Shown here in pieces: positions 10,625 to 21,773 of a DNA stretch of 64,000 nt (position 1 is its first letter; each line of letters opens with the position of its first letter). This stretch comes from Geosiphon pyriformis. Lineage: Eukaryota > Glomeromycota > Glomeromycetes > Archaeosporales > Geosiphonaceae. The position numbers were made by a program, and so were the translations under genes. The stretch covers positions 463,214 through 527,213 of the forward strand of contig JAAOMT010000239.1 of NCBI GenBank assembly GCA_016748015.1, in the 5' to 3' direction. The notes below the pieces were generated by a model that was not told the origin of the DNA, searched no databases, and worked only from the letters and a program-made list of their open reading frames with translations.

Positions 10625-11510
10625 TATTACTCATAAAAATATAGAAAATATATTAGCATAATTATTAGCCAATCAGAAGTAAGCATAGTAAATGTGGAAT
10701 TCCAGGATTTCTTTCAGGAATTGTAGGATTCCAGGAATTTCAGAATTTCCAATGAGGAATTGCAGGATTCCAAAATTCCAGGATTTCTCTCAAAGAAATC
10801 GCAGAATTCCAGGAATTCCAGGATTCCTATCATGAAGAATCGAGGAATTGAGGAATCCCAATTATGTATATATAGCAGTAGTGTTAAAAACAAAAAAAAA
10901 CAGAATCAATACCACAGAATCCTTAGCCTAGAAACGCAATCATTAAATAAATAATTATTTTATATCTTCATCCACTTTTCCACTATCAACCCTTCATGTT
11001 GATAGTAATTGATATTTGACCATGCTGGAACAATAGCTCTTGATCATGGCTATTAATGAGATACTAATCTGCAAATTGCTTTGGCTTATTTCTTTGCTTT
11101 CTTTATTTCCTTTTATTTTTTTTTTCTTTATTTTATTTTGATTTGTTGTTATATACTAATTGATAAATGATTAAGCGCTGAGTTATTGACATCAAGGATA
11201 GCCTGGTAAAAGACCCAAAAATACGGGTAGAATTTTTATATATTATCAGATAGCTTACTAGAAGGGCACGACTGCCAGACTAAATCCGGCCACCACGCTG
11301 AGAAAAAAATTGGGAAAACTCTTGGAAAATATCTCTACTATTGACACTATTAAATCTCTGTCCATTATACAAAAAACTCAACCAAAACCTTCAGATCCAT
11401 CAAAACCTTCAAATACAGCACCTGCAGAACAGCCTCAACAGAAGTAGCTTTTGAGCACCAAGTTACAAGTTTGTTATTTAATTCAACAGCAGAAATAATT
11501 ACCTGTAATA
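10625..11510 (+). repeat. 5' LTR of outer Ty3 element
   Basis: It runs from TATTACTCAT (TGTTACTCAT in the 3' LTR) to CCTGTAATA (GTAACA in the others). U3 holds an array of short palindromic GGAATTCC/GGATTCC words (about 10694-10860), followed by a TATA-like ATGTATATATAGCAG at about 10862. The downstream part has the CAAGGATAGCCTGG block and the CAAAACCTTCAGAT units. Confidence 0.85.
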
Positions 11511-11572
11511 TTTGGTGCTCCCTGTAAAATATAATCCTACAGAGAACCAGCACTGACAACACTAAACCAAAA
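11511..11572 (+). promoter_or_regulatory. Primer-binding-site leader with hairpin (outer element)
   Basis: Directly after the LTR comes TTTGGTGCTC, the usual place and TGG start of a reverse-transcription primer site. The same bases begin a hairpin: GGTGCT..CTGT pairs with ACAG..AGCAC about 20 bp later. The hairpin is perfect in the inner copy (21774-21814) and slightly eroded here. GAGCACCAA in U5 could also pair with TTGGTGCTC. Confidence 0.55.
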
Positions 11573-12471
11573 GTGGCAGAATCAGAAAACATAAGAGCAA
11601 ACCATTTAGGATTCACAAAATCCTTATTTCAACACTATTGTCAATACTTAAGATTAAACCACAATCATATATCCGCTGAATCAGCCTTCAATTTCTACGT
11701 CAACAAAAAAATTTCCTCTTTATTAGGAACACCAGTGAATACTGAATCAGCAAGAGAAACTTTCTATAAAGAATTAATTCAAAACACCAACCTACCAACA
11801 AATCATAATTTTGCATCCATCATCACTAAGATCAACAAAGAAATTGAACACCACACTCAACAAAGATATCCAATTACATACGCTAGTAAAAACAAGGGAA
11901 AATTACAAACACCAGTAGTAACACCCAGAAAATTACAGCCACCTGCTTGGAAGAAAAACAGAGTTGAATCTCCAAGCAACCCATCCTACTACTATACACC
12001 TAGAAGCACCATCAACATATTATCAACCGATGCATTCTCATCAACTGCGACATCAGTATTTGAACAATTCCCATTCCAAAGTAGACAAAAGAAAACAGAA
12101 TTGTTAAGACCATATGGTGAATACTTTGAGGGATTTAATTCGCAATCATCAACCCCATCAGGACTTCGATTACCACCACCTCCACCAGATTTTGGAATCT
12201 CTGATCTGTGGGAAGCAGCAGAATCAAAAAAGAAAGAAGAAGAATCAGAGGATCAAGAATTCACTTACCAGCACCTGATCACTGAAAACCCGGAAGTTGA
12301 AACCCCAAACCTTCAAACTCAGCAACAGTTAGAAAATCTGGAAATCAAAACTCCGAATATTTGAACGCCACCAAATCAAAGAAATCAAAAACCCAAATTA
12401 ATTAATCAGCAAAACTTATCTCTAGTAATTGTCATCAATCAACTGCCGATTAATCCCATAGCTGAACCTAT
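11573..12471 (+). CDS. Gag N-terminal part, interrupted by inner Ty3 element
   Basis: The open frame runs from GTG 11573 to the TGA at 12362 (263 aa) and continues in frame to the insertion at 12471. The inner copy has CGA where this one has TGA, so that stop is a C-to-T change. The N-terminal 80 residues look like a structured helical domain (FTKSLFQHYCQYL, SAESAFNFYV); then comes a Pro/Ser/Gln-rich, acidic region. There is no AUG at or upstream of the start and no internal methionine. Both copies carry GTG at the same place, so initiation is either non-AUG or supplied by splicing. Gag would form the particle that packages element RNA. Confidence 0.7.
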
Positions 12472-13393
12472 TGTTACAGATGATTATTTCTGCTGTTGAA
12501 TTAAATAACAAACCCGTAACTTGGTGCTCAAAAGCTACTTCCGTTAAGACTGTTCTGAAGGTGCTGTATCTGAAGGTTTTGATGGATTTGAAGGTTTTGG
12601 TTGATCTGAAGGTTTTGGTTAATCTGAAGGTTTTGGTTGAGTCCTTTGTATAATGGACAGAGATTCAATAGTGTCAATAGTAGAGATATTTTCTAAGAGT
12701 TTTCCCAATTTCTTTCTTAGTGTGGTGGCTGGATTTAGTCTGGCAGTCATGCCCTTCTGGTAAGCTATTCGATAATATATAAAAATCCTACCTGTATTTC
12801 TGGGTCTTTTACCAGACTATCCTTGATGTCAATAACTCAGTACTTAATCATTTATCAATTAGTATATAACAACAAATCAAAATAAAATAAAGAAAAAAAA
12901 AAATAAAAGAAAATAAAGAAAGCAAAGAAATAAGCCAAGGCAATTTGCAGATTAGTATCCTGTCAATAGCCGTGATCAAGAGCTATTGTTCTAGCGTGGT
13001 CAAGTATCAATTACTATTAACATGAAGGGTTAATAGTGGGGAAGCAGATAGAGATATAAAATAATTATTTATTTGATGATTGTGTTTCTAGGCTAAGGAT
13101 TTTGTGGTATCAATTCTGTCTTTTCTGTTTCTAATATTACTGCTATATATACATAATTGGGATTCCTCAATTCCTTGATTCTTCACAATAAGAATCCTAG
13201 AATTCTTGGAATCCTGCGATTTCTTTGAGAGGAATTCTGGAATTCTGGAATCCTGCAATTCCTTATTGAGAAATTTAAAATTCCTGGAATCCTGCAATTC
13301 CTGAGAGGAATCCTGAAATTCCACATTTACTACGCTTACTTCTGATTGGCTAATAATTATGCTAATATATTTTCTATATTTCTATAAGTAACA
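12472..13393 (-). repeat. 3' LTR of inner Ty3 element
   Basis: 922 bp from TGTTACAG to AAGTAACA on the plus strand. It contains 18-bp units (GATCTGAAGGTTTTGGTT) near 12560-12640 in R/U5, an A-rich tract near 12880-12930, the GGAATTCC-type palindrome array at about 13150-13330, and a TATA-like segment at about 13142-13158. It is adjacent to the minus-strand polypurine tract AAAAGGAGGAAATAA at 13394-13410. Confidence 0.85.
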
Positions 13394-13412
13394 TTATTTC
13401 CTCCTTTTAATA

Positions 13413-14066
13413 TTAAGCTCCGTCAAAATCTAACTCATGAAATTCCCTCTCTTGAAGTATTTCCTGGATTTTGTTTTCAAGAATTACTTGTGTTATTTGG
13501 GTCTGTAATTCTTCAAATTGAGCATTGGTGATTTTTCTCAATTGATTACTGGTAACCCTATTCATTGCTTTATTGAGCAATATTTCTGGTTTATCTTGAA
13601 ATACTGTGTGTATTCGATATATGGCTCGGGCTTGTGTGGATAAGTTGTTTTTTCCCACAAAATGTTCTAATTGTTGTAGTATTTTTTTGTTGAATAATCG
13701 TTTTGTTTTATCTGTATATAGATTCTGGATATTTACGTATTGTCCCAAGTAAAAATAACAATAGTTTCGTGGAAATTGTTGTATCCACTAATTCCAAGTT
13801 TCTTTAGTCAACTCTTGATATAGTGACTTCTTTGTCAATTCTTTTATTGCTAATTTTACTTTTGCCATGATTTTGTCCACAGTATTTTCAGTTTTTTTCT
13901 GTGTTCTGAATTGAAATGTCTTTCTAGTATCTTGATATCGAATGGTTTGTTGATTGATTGTAATCTCCATTTCCTGGTGTTGGATTAATTGAAAGAGTTG
14001 TTGTGCTAGTGAGTGAATGTTGTCTGTAATTTTCATTTTTCTGATATTTCCTGTCACGTTTACCAT
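13413..14066 (-). pseudogene. Extra ORF downstream of integrase, inner Ty3 copy
   Basis: Starting at the ATG at 14066, one frame spans 218 codons with a single internal TAG (after KETWN, near 13788) and a premature TAA at the Gln codon next to the normal end. The same TAG is present in the outer copy. Preserved features shared with the subfamily-B ORF at 691-1359 include NYCYFYLG, NIQNLY, LLNKAMNRVT, TNAQFEELQTQI and the final DFDGA. The product is predicted soluble and helical; its role is unknown. Confidence 0.65.
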
Positions 14067-14239
14067 ATCTTTATATATTCTTTTGATGGATCAATTTAAC
14101 GTGTTGTTGTTGATAATAATGATTGGTTCCCAATCTCGTGGAATCTCATCTAGTTGGACTAGTATTCTCTGTACTCCTAATTGTAGAATATTACTGGTAG
14201 ATAGTAGTGTAATGTTGTGATATAGTTTCAGTCAATTTC

Positions 14240-15400
14240 TATGTGCTGCTTTGGTTAAAATTTTGTTATTCAATCTTAATTTGTAAGCTCCATTTTCTAG
14301 AATTTCTTCTATGTGAAATGGTCTGTCCCATTTGGGGTCAAATTTTCCACTCCATTGTTTTTCCGCTTTGGTATGATGTAGTAATACTTTGTCTCCAATC
14401 TTGAATTCAGCTGGTTTGTCTGGTAGTTAATTATCATGTCTTTTTTTTTGTGTTTCTTGTGACTTTTGAATATTATCAGCTGCTCTTCTTCATTTGTTTT
14501 CCAATGTTTCCATTAAGTCATATGTTCTTTTCAGCAATGTTTCTTAAAAATTTTTCTCTGTTATTGGTTCAGCTGGATATGTATTAATTTCTCTCTCTAC
14601 TGGTAACATTGCTATTTTCTTATATACTAATTTGAATGGTGTTGCTTGTGTAGTATCTTGCTTTGTTGTCCAATAAGCAAATAGTACTAATGGTATGAAC
14701 AAATCCCAATCATTCTGGTTTTCTTGGCTGAGCTTGGCTATTGCTTCACACAATGTTTTGTTGAATTTTTCTACTAATCCATTGGTTTGTAGATGGTATG
14801 GTGATAATAATAGTCTCTTGATTCTGAATCTTTGGCTCAATTCTGTTAATGTTTTGTTCACAAAATGAGTTCCTTGGTCTGATAATAATTCTTTTGAACA
14901 TCCATGTCAACAAATCAAATCCTGATGAATAAATTTGGCAATGGATTCTGCATCTGCTCTTTGAATTGCTTTCGCCTCTGGCTATTTAGTGAGATAGTCC
15001 ATAGCTACTGCTATGTATCTGTTTTCTCTGCTGGTAATTGTTAATGGTCCTACTAAATCAATCCCCATATGGTCAAATGGTTGTCCCACTTTGATTGGTC
15101 TTAATGGTTTACTGGGTCTTGTTCCTCCTCTTTGCTGACAAGCATCACAATTTTGAACATATTGAATGATGTCTGGGTATATTGATGGCCAATAGTATCT
15201 TTTTCTAGTTCTCTTCATGGTTGCTTCTTTGTGAAAATGTTCTGCTGTTGGATTTGAGTGCATGTTAAATAATATTGTCTCTTTTTCTGGCTCTGTAATT
15301 ACTCTGATTGGTTGATCTGGATCCCTTCTATTTTTCCGATAAAGTATATTTTGGTGAGTAATAAAATATTTTGATTGTTGTTTGATACTTCTTCATTCCG
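14240..15400 (-). pseudogene. Integrase region of inner Ty3 copy
   Basis: Two long minus-strand frames (14982-15263 and 14544-14861) plus flanking broken sequence make up the integrase. The N-terminal zinc-binding part shows HF...H and NCDACQQ; the catalytic core shows GIDLVGP, SDQGTHFVN (the outer copy reads similarly but shifted) and NGLVEKFN, so D, D and E survive. The C-terminal GPY/F segment is at about 14290-14400. In-frame stops separate the fragments, for example after MDYLTK. Confidence 0.75.
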
Positions 15401-15559
15401 TATGAGATAAATTCTCCTTGAACTGTTGAGTGTTTAGATAATGTTACAATTGTTGATATTTTTGTATGTTTATCTTTTTGTTGTATTTTTCGTTGATATT
15501 GTTCTGGTTTTATTATATTTTTGGGTTGAAATGTTTTTAGATTTGTCTTATTCGCAATA

Positions 15560-16340
15560 AACTGTCAGCATTTCTATTGTCTTTTCCCTTTTTGTAATGT
15601 ATAGTATAATTGTATGGTGTGAGTGCCATTTTTCATCTTGACTGTCTTCCATCTCCAAATTTTTGTTTTTGGAGTGATGTTAATCCCTTGTGATTTGTGT
15701 ATACTTCAAACTTCTGGCTCAAGTATTTTTTCCATTTCATGACAGCCCAGTATATTGCTAAGTGTTCTTGTTCCGGTGTTCCATAGTTCTTTTCAGCTGG
15801 TGTTAAACCTCTGCTGGCATATGCTACTGGATGTTCTCTGCCATCTGGTTCTTTTTGAGATAATACTGCTCTCAATGCTTGGTCAGATGCATCAGTGGTG
15901 ATGATGAATGGTTTGCTGTAATCTGATAGATCAGAACTGGAGCTTGGATGAGCTTTTTCCTCAGAATATCAAAAGCTTCTTGTTAACTTTTTGTCCATTC
16001 ATATTTTGCATTTTTGTTTTGCAATTGATTGAGTGGCTGTGCTATCTTGGAAAAGTTCTTGATAAAACGACAATAGTAACTGGTGAATCCCAAGAATGAT
16101 TTCAGTTCTGTTATATTGGTCAGCACTGGAAAGTTCTTTACTATCTCTATTTTCTCTGGATCCGTTTTGATACTGTTTTTGCTGACTATGTGTCCCAAAA
16201 ATTTGAGTTCTGTCTTGCCAAAGAAGCACTTTGTTGCATTTAACTTTAGTCCTGCTCTTCTTAGTCTTTTGAACACTTGTTGAAGATAATAAAGATGATC
16301 ATCAAACGTCTTTGAAAATACATTGGTGTTGTCCAAGTAT
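15560..16340 (-). pseudogene. RT C-terminus and RNase H region of inner Ty3 copy
   Basis: Frame 15983-16336 carries the end of RT from the catalytic box (VVYLDN, normally YLDD) through the thumb, with GHIVSKNSIKTDPEKI and LKSFLGFTSYYCRFI. A one-base loss near 15920-15928 moves RNase H to another frame: 15633-15875 has ASRGLTPAEKNYGTPEQEHLAI and YTNHKGL, where the family has a TDH aspartate. The same YLDN, the same frameshift and the same TNH occur in the outer copy. As read, RT and RNase H should be inactive. Confidence 0.75.
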
Positions 16341-16354
16341 ACAACTATTGATTT

Positions 16355-18298
16355 TCACAATAAGCCAATATAAACGATTTCTATTAGCCATTGGAAAGTT
16401 GCTGGGGCATTGGTTAAGCCGAATGGCATCACTTCAAATTCAAAATTCCCTTCTCTAGTAGTAAATGCCATCTTCTCTTTGTCAGTTGAATTCATGGCTA
16501 CTTGCCAGTAACCACTGTCCAAATCTAATATGGAGAACCATTTGTTCCCACCGAAAGCATCAAATAGTTCCTGTATTTGTGGAGTTGGATAATTGTCTCC
16601 ATGAGTTACACCATTGAGTTTCCTGTAGTCTACACAAAACCGGATTTTTCTATTTTTTTTTTGGACGAGTACCACTGGTGATGACCATGGACTCATTGAT
16701 GGTTGAATTAGCCCGTTGTCAAGCATTCTGTTTATTTCTTGACGAATAATCTCATGGCTGGCTGGCAGTACTCTGTATGCTCTTTGTTTGATTGGCATTG
16801 TATCTCCAGTCTTGATCTGATGCTGGATGATATCAGTTCGACCAAACTCATTTTCGCTGGCAAAGATGTTGTTGAAATTGTTGAGTAACATCTTGAGCTG
16901 CATACATTGGAGTGGATTTAAGTTTCTCATGTTCATTTGTTCCAATTGTTCTGATTGGAGCAAATAACATTTGTCTTGTCCATAGATTGTTTGTGATGTG
17001 ATGTCAACATATCCACAAAGTTGTGAAAAGTTTGGAATGGAGTTTGGTGGTTGGTCTTCTATTTCTGTGGTTAGATATCCGATGGTGATTCCTTCTGGTA
17101 TGTTGATAACATTGCCAGTGTTATTGTAGATGAGAATTTTTATGCTGCTATAGCTTTTGGCTGGTATGTGGAGATTGATCAACCCAATCTCTCCTGATTC
17201 ACAAAGGGTTGTTTCTGCTTCAAAAATCTGTTCTTGCTCCTTTTCCTTCCTTTCTATTGCTAACATGTACTGGCTATATGATGGGATAGAAATAGCTTGA
17301 CTAGTTAAGATAATTTCTCTTTGGCCAACAGTTTCTTTCTCTGCCATGTTAACTAGTATATCTATTTTACCTGTGGATCCAAATTCCTGTATTCCTCTTG
17401 CCATTATTCCTAATTTCTCCCTCTTTCCCACTAATACTAACTGAGCTATTCTAACCAGAGGCAGGAATATTGTCTGTGCTATTTTTTCATTGGGCTCTAT
17501 TACATAGGCCTTTTCTGAGTCATTTTGTAACATAGTGATGATATTTTCTACATATTCTGCGTCAATTATTCCTCCTCTTATATTGATCCCTCTTTTTGCT
17601 AAACTACTCCTAGATGCTAATTGAACTATTATTGTTGCTGGAATTTCTAGTGCTATTTTCAGATCAATGCAGGTGCGTAAATGCAGTTCTAATTTGATAA
17701 CATCTTTTCCTAGATATCTCAGATCAAACCCTGCATCAGTATCATGCGCACATTTTGGCATAATACCTTCCCTATTGTCACTATACCATTTCAACTCTTG
17801 TTCCTTGAAGAGATCTGGTAGTGCAATGTATTGTTCATAGTTTAAATCGGAGTTTGTATCTGAGTCGGAATCATTGTTGTTGTTATTGCCATTTTGAACG
17901 GAGCTTGAACTGTTGTTGTTATCGTCATTGTCGGAGTTTGAATCACGATTGATTGGCAATTCTGATTCTGATGCGCAGCTGCTGATTGGTTTTTCCTCTT
18001 CTGGGATCATGTAAATCATGCGTGGTGGTAGATTGTAAATAAGATTACACTTATCGCAATACTGGAAGTCACAGAGAATTAGGCAGTGTTGACATAGTCG
18101 AGCATTCAACTGCTCTAACCATTGTTCTTGTTCTTCCCTTGTGGGTGCTAATTCTTGGTAGTATTTGTGGAATTGTTCCGGATCCAGAAGGTTTATGATG
18201 GGTTCTGTGTCCCAGTCAAGCTCTAAAGATTCTGGGGGGTTGTCTTTGATTGTTTTTATTTCTTTTGGTGTCGCCTCTTCGATTTTGGCAAGTGTCAT
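16355..18298 (-). CDS. Pol segment: zinc motif, dUTPase-like domain, RT N-terminal half
   Basis: An uninterrupted 647-codon frame, part of the polyprotein rather than a separate gene. Residues 69-84 form a Cys cluster C-X2-C-X3-C-X4-C-X2-C. Residues 110-155 are an Asn/Ser/Asp linker. Residues about 170-311 match trimeric dUTPases, which hydrolyse dUTP to dUMP: motif 1 DTDAGFDLR (186-194), motif 2 SRSSLAKRG (229-237), motif 3 GGIIDAEYVENI with Asp246 and Tyr249, motif 4 RIAQLVL (283-289) and motif 5 EFGSTG (305-310). Residues about 320-470 are a Ty3 connector, and about 490-647 are RT fingers and palm with CVDYRKLN, LDLDSGYWQV and MPFGLTNAPATFQ. A TGA, shared with the outer copy, stops the frame just before YLDD. 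The start at 18298 is nominal. Confidence 0.85.
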   Translation of the reverse strand: MTLAKIEEATPKEIKTIKDNPPESLELDWDTEPIINLLDPEQFHKYYQELAPTREEQEQWLEQLNARLCQHCLILCDFQYCDKCNLIYNLPPRMIYMIPEEEKPISSCASESELPINRDSNSDNDDNNNSSSSVQNGNNNNNDSDSDTNSDLNYEQYIALPDLFKEQELKWYSDNREGIMPKCAHDTDAGFDLRYLGKDVIKLELHLRTCIDLKIALEIPATIIVQLASRSSLAKRGINIRGGIIDAEYVENIITMLQNDSEKAYVIEPNEKIAQTIFLPLVRIAQLVLVGKREKLGIMARGIQEFGSTGKIDILVNMAEKETVGQREIILTSQAISIPSYSQYMLAIERKEKEQEQIFEAETTLCESGEIGLINLHIPAKSYSSIKILIYNNTGNVINIPEGITIGYLTTEIEDQPPNSIPNFSQLCGYVDITSQTIYGQDKCYLLQSEQLEQMNMRNLNPLQCMQLKMLLNNFNNIFASENEFGRTDIIQHQIKTGDTMPIKQRAYRVLPASHEIIRQEINRMLDNGLIQPSMSPWSSPVVLVQKKNRKIRFCVDYRKLNGVTHGDNYPTPQIQELFDAFGGNKWFSILDLDSGYWQVAMNSTDKEKMAFTTREGNFEFEVMPFGLTNAPATFQWLIEIVYIGLL

Positions 18299-19200
18299 TT
18301 GCCAAATTTTGTCATTGTCATGTGAGCAACTGTCCAGTTGCTGTATGGTTTTTCACCAGACTACTTCTATTGGGGTTTTTTTTCCTTACCCGGTTGCTTA
18401 TTAGAATCATGTATTAACATGATACGTCACATATTTCTCCACATCCTGGAATGTCATTTCACATCTCTTCGTCCAAGAGAGTCTCTCCACAAGCTAAGCA
18501 TGACTGATTGTCCCATTTCCCTACTCATTTTGGTCTTCCAAAGCATTCAAAGACACATGGGCAGTAATAGAACCTAGTCACCATTGAATATTCCTTATTA
18601 TCCCCACAGCATGCGCCTATTAACGACAATTTCTTGCTGCAATTGATGCATATCAGCTTAAGTCGACAATAGGTAGATTGTTGTGGTATAGTGTAGGTGT
18701 TATAAACGGTGGTGGTTTGGGTGGTCTCTTTTTCTTTTCCTTTCCCTTTATTTTCTTTGTCTTCCTCTCATTCCTAGCTTGAAGTCGGTTCGCTCTCGTT
18801 GTTGTCGGTCCATATTAGGTCATCAGTTTCCCAGATAAGTTCTTCCTTCTGTTTCTCTTTTCCCTTGTTGTTGTCATCCCAAGAGAGTATTGGCAGTAGT
18901 TCGTTGTGCTCTTCATCTGCCCACGACACTTGGTAGGCTTCCTAGGTAGGCTTTTCTTTTTTCTCCTACAGTTCGATCAATAGTTTCTCTCTTGGAGGAG
19001 TTTTGAAGTAGCCACACATGGCCGGAACACATATGTGTTGGCCCTAATACATTAACTGGAGTTCCTGAGTGTTTCAGTCTAACGTTGCATTGACTTTGGA
19101 TAGCCAGTCATTACTAACGAGAGCTTAATATTGAGTGGCTTCCATCACTAGAACTTTAATAGGAGTCATGATGCCATTGACTTCAAAAGGAAAGTCGTCA
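18299..19200 (-). pseudogene. Cys-rich region between protease and dUTPase, inner Ty3 copy
   Basis: Homologous to 24560-25480 of the outer copy. It holds a charged Trp/Glu/Lys-rich segment followed by a Cys/His-rich segment (about 18400-18660) with several stops. In the outer copy the same region reads C-rich pairs (CFAC, CHPC, TCC) consistent with zinc binding. Coding is broken here. Confidence 0.5.
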
Positions 19201-19730
19201 ATTTCACCAATTGGAGTTTTGGTTGCTCCGTTGGCTGTAATGATTCTGGTGCTGGCAGTTCGATCAACTTAGTGACCTAATTGATCCATGAATTGTCATG
19301 TGATTATGCTGCCAGCTGATCCACTATCTAGGATGAGTTTGATGGGGTGACCATCAATTCTGGCATCTGTGTACATTGCTGTTATGGGTTTCTCTTCGAG
19401 GGCAGCTCTACTGAATAATGGTATTGGTGTGTTTTCTTCGAGTTTGAAAGGAAAAATGGCTGCTAGGGATTTGTCGTTAGAAATGGTTGCTGGTGGAATT
19501 GTGTTGATAGGTACGTGCTGATTGGATTCTGTGTTGTTGGATGTGGCGTTTTCTGGGGTAACCAGAAGACTTAAATAATGTTGGGAATTTGAGTTTTGGA
19601 CATGACTGGTATCCAAATTCTGGGTGCGTAATCTTGATGGTGGGTCTAGCGAATAGAGAATTGGTTGGTGAACAACCATCACCGATCTCCAGTTTTGAGT
19701 GACTCTAGATCGAGGGTTGCCTGATGTCAT
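19200..19730 (-). pseudogene. Aspartic protease region of inner Ty3 copy
   Basis: Minus-strand frame 19296-19730 ends with LILDSGSAGSIIT, the DSG active-site loop of a retropepsin-like protease that would process the polyprotein. It is followed directly by TGA, then TAA and TAA at positions where the context expects Arg or Gln. The three stops are identical in the outer copy and in the decayed copy at 2.4 kb. Upstream is a Pro/Gln/Asn-rich spacer. Confidence 0.7.
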
Positions 19731-19736
19731 TTGAGC

Positions 19737-21755
19737 TGGGTTCTGGAGTGGTGTTTGAATTGGTTGGGGTTGATAGATGATTTGTGACTGCAGTTAATAT
19801 ATTACTTGTGGCTGCAGCTGATAAATTGGAGGTTGATATACTGGCAGTTGATAGATTGGTTGCTGCGTCATTGGCAGATAATTATTTTGATATTGATCTT
19901 GATTTTGATTTGGATAATAATTCGGAGTTTGGAACCGGCAATTGGGGTTTCAATATTGATTTCCTGATCATTGGTTATTTAAACACTGGCAACAGTCAAT
20001 TTGGATATGTTCTTGGTTACCACAATAGTGGCAGATACACATTTCCTGTTGCCACTGTTGATTAATTGATAAAAATGGATGCAGTTGATTTTGGCCACAA
20101 TTAGAATTTCTTTGGTTATTGTGTCATTGTGGAGACTGATAAATGGTGTGATTGTCAGCTAAGTATCCTTCCAATCTGTTATTAATTAATTTACTGAACT
20201 TTTCCAATTTAGAATCCAATTAAGATGATCCGTTCATTACTAGATTAACGGCTTGGGCATGATTAGCTTCTGACTCAGTGGATTCAAAATCTCTGGTATG
20301 TGTGACTGCATCTTAAAGTGTGCCAAAATGCAATGAACATACATGTTGCAAGATGCTGCTGCGTAGGCCACAAATAAACTGGTTGAGTATTTGTGGTGCT
20401 GTAAAATAGTCGTCGTCAATTGCTTGAATTTGGTGCAAGTTTTGATGGAAGCATCCCACATAAGTGGTGACTGCTTCAGTTTCTTCTTGTTTCATGGTGG
20501 TAAATGTATTGACTAGGCGATTGATGCTATTGTTGTTGCTGAAGTATCTTAGGAATTCTGCTTTGAAGGCATTGAAATCTTGTGATTTATTAACCAAACT
20601 CTAATACCATGAATTGGCGGTATTCTTGAGAAAGTAGGGAATAGTTTGCATTGCTCGAGCATCATTCCATCCGTTGGCTGCGATGGCCTTTTCTACATCA
20701 TTCAGCCATATTTGAGCGTCATCCTTTTTACCAATAAAGGTGTCGAGTTTCGTAATTGGTGCATAGGCCATTGGGTCTAAGTTAGGTGGTTGTGGTGGCT
20801 GTTGAAGTGGTTGTTGTTGTCCTGGCTGTTGGAGTGGTAGCTGAAATGGCTGCTGTATGGGTTCGGCTATGGGATTAATCGGCAGTTGATTGATGATAAT
20901 TACTGGAGGTAAGTTTTGCTAATTAATTAATTCGGGTTTTTGATTTCTTTGATTTGACAGTGTTCGAATATTCGGAGTTTCAATTTCTGGATTTTCTAAC
21001 TGTTGCTGAGTTTGAAGGTTCGGGGTTTCAACTTCCGGGTTTTCAGTGATCGGGTGTAGGTAAGTGAATTCTTGATCCTCTGATTCTTCTTTCTCTTTTT
21101 CTAATTCTGCTGCTTCCCATGGATCAGAGATTCTGAAATCTGGTGGAGGCAGTGGTGATCAAAGTCCTAATGGGGTTGATGATTACGAATTAAATTCCTC
21201 AAAGTATTTACCATATGGTCTTAACAATTCTGTTTTCCTTTATTTACTTTGGAATAAGAATCATCCAAATGCTGATGTCACAGTTGATGAAAATGTGTCG
21301 GTTGATGATATGTTGATGGCGCTTCCAAGTGTATAGTGGTATGATGAGTTACTTGGGGATTCAACTCTGTTTTTCTTCCAAGCAGGTGGCTGTATTTTTC
21401 AGGGTGTTACTCCTGGTGTTTGTAATTTTCCCTTGTCTTTACTAGCGTATGTAATTGGATATCTTTGTTGAGTGTGGTGTTCAATTTTTTTGTTGATCTC
21501 AGTGATGATGGATGCAAAATTATGATTTGTTGGTAGGTTGGTGTTTTAAATTAATTCTTTATAGAAAGTTTCTCTTGCTGATTCAGTGTTCACTGGTGTT
21601 CCTAATAAAGAGGAAATCTTTTCGTTAACATAGAAATTGAAGGCTGATTCGGCAGATATATGATTGTGGTTTAATTCCAAGTATTGACAATAGTATTGAA
21701 ATAAGGATTTTGTGAATCTTAAATGGTTTGCTTCTATAATTTCTGATTCTGCCAC
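19737..21755 (-). pseudogene. Gag of inner Ty3 copy
   Basis: It starts at GTG 21755 (210 nt open, 69 codons), with the same start context as the outer copy. The frame continues with stops, many of them shared with the outer copy: near 20600, 20315, 20220, 20130, 19960 and 19945. The capsid-like section (NAFKAEFLRYF, FICGLRSSILQHV; 20313-20597) resembles Ty3-type gag, and the CCHC knuckle C-X2-C-X4-H-X4-C (CHYCGNQEHIQIDC) lies near 19990-20035. Gln- and Pro-rich linkers surround it. Confidence 0.7.
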
Positions 21756-21773
21756 TTTTGGTTTAGTGTTGTC

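Noticed and set aside
10694-10870. Possible CRISPR-like or satellite array (repeated GGATTCC words)
   Set aside because: Units are short, irregular palindromes confined to LTR U3, with no spacer structure; the organism is eukaryotic.
12471-12653. 60-aa + ORF in the LTR
   Set aside because: Antisense reading of the same LTR repeat; not conserved between LTR copies.
18165-18577. Two 79-aa + ORFs
   Set aside because: Antisense shadows of the inner Ty3 Cys-rich and dUTPase-upstream region.
19784-20065. 93-aa + strand ORF (and its mirror at 23520-23801)
   Set aside because: It is the reverse strand of the gag zinc-knuckle and Gln-rich region; the sense strand explains it.
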